62,318 nucleotides of DNA, taken from positions 1-62,318 of the forward strand of contig NZ_BNAO01000008.1 of NCBI RefSeq assembly GCF_014653435.1, given 5' to 3'. The translations under genes were made by a program, and so were the position numbers. The notes below the pieces were generated by a model. The model did no database searches and was not told the origin of the DNA. It worked only from the letters and a program-made list of their open reading frames with translations. Of the stretch, positions 62,180-62,318 are shown in pieces. Every line of letters begins with the position of its first letter. Position 1 is the stretch's first letter. The stretch comes from Alishewanella longhuensis (GTDB lineage Bacteria > Pseudomonadota > Gammaproteobacteria > Enterobacterales > Alteromonadaceae).

Positions 62180-62204
62180 CAAAAATTTTCCCTTAAAAAG
62201 GGAA
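62180..62204 (-). terminator. Intrinsic terminator of the tRNA gene
   Basis: Read on the minus strand, TTCCCTT and AAGGGAA form a 7-bp stem with a TTT loop, followed by AATTTTTG. It lies about 40 bases beyond the 3' end of the tRNA, a normal distance. Confidence 0.7.
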
Positions 62205-62241
62205 TTTTATATGATTCAATAGGTTAAGTAGGTGTGTAAAG

Positions 62242-62318
<77 letters not shown>

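Overview
The window reads as the accessory part of a gammaproteobacterial chromosome. Three things suggest this: a complete initiator tRNA (fMet, minus strand) at the right edge that differs little from the enterobacterial one as I remember it, strong Shine-Dalgarno sites throughout, and a moderate, patchy base composition. I guess a marine or environmental lineage of the Shewanella/Vibrio/Alteromonas type, but nothing here fixes the genus. A tyrosine recombinase with an excisionase-like partner lies near the left edge and the tRNA closes the right edge, so most of the window is probably an integrated island packed with defence and conflict genes.

Left part (1-4887): two orphan DUF2384 (Xre/MbcA/ParS-type) antitoxin-like genes, a cluster of hairpins, a 98-aa gene behind integrase and excisionase, an Xre-type regulator, three very small single-span membrane proteins missed at ordinary length cut-offs (1196-1345, 3883-3987, 4047-4160), and a 190-aa unknown. 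Repeats between the divergent excisionase and Xre genes look like recombinase or regulator sites.

First module (5087-11333): a short beta-rich protein, a histone-deacetylase-family amidohydrolase, a WYL-domain regulator, a 368-aa unknown, a tandem AAA+ ATPase behind a perfect 12-bp palindrome, and a 179-aa unknown, closed by a hairpin. I know no named system with this composition.

Second module (11789-24921): a sigma54 activator whose N-terminus is a CARF-like sensor, directly upstream of a type I restriction-modification set (hsdR, hsdM, hsdS), followed co-directionally by an HNH nuclease, an AAA15/OLD-like ATPase, a PLD-like partner and a NERD-helicase. A -24/-12-like sequence sits in the 61-bp gap before hsdR, so the restriction set may be switched on by a CARF ligand.

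Third module (25219-37491): a metallo-beta-lactamase-fold protein, a membrane protein and a 181-aa unknown, packed against a pair that fits Druantia type III (DruH-like 1179 aa, DruE-like 2118-aa DUF1998 helicase).

Fourth module (38311-61440), the most unusual: fifteen tightly packed or overlapping genes on one strand. They join a TerY-P type signalling set (two vWA proteins, PP2C phosphatase, kinase with zinc ribbon), type-VII-secretion-like parts (a WXG100-like protein, an FtsK/EssC-like ATPase, a coiled-coil protein with a nuclease-like C-terminus), a CARF-CARF-PD-(D/E)XK nuclease, an Upf1-like helicase, a HEPN-motif protein, a McrB-like AAA+ protein and a 1343-aa protein that appears to hold a cold-shock domain and an Hsp70/actin-like core. 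No CRISPR array or cyclic-oligonucleotide synthase is visible. I infer a phospho-regulated, ligand-triggered nucleic-acid-attacking defence machine. Right of it, hairpins, a gene relic and a GTCACA repeat cluster lead to the tRNA.
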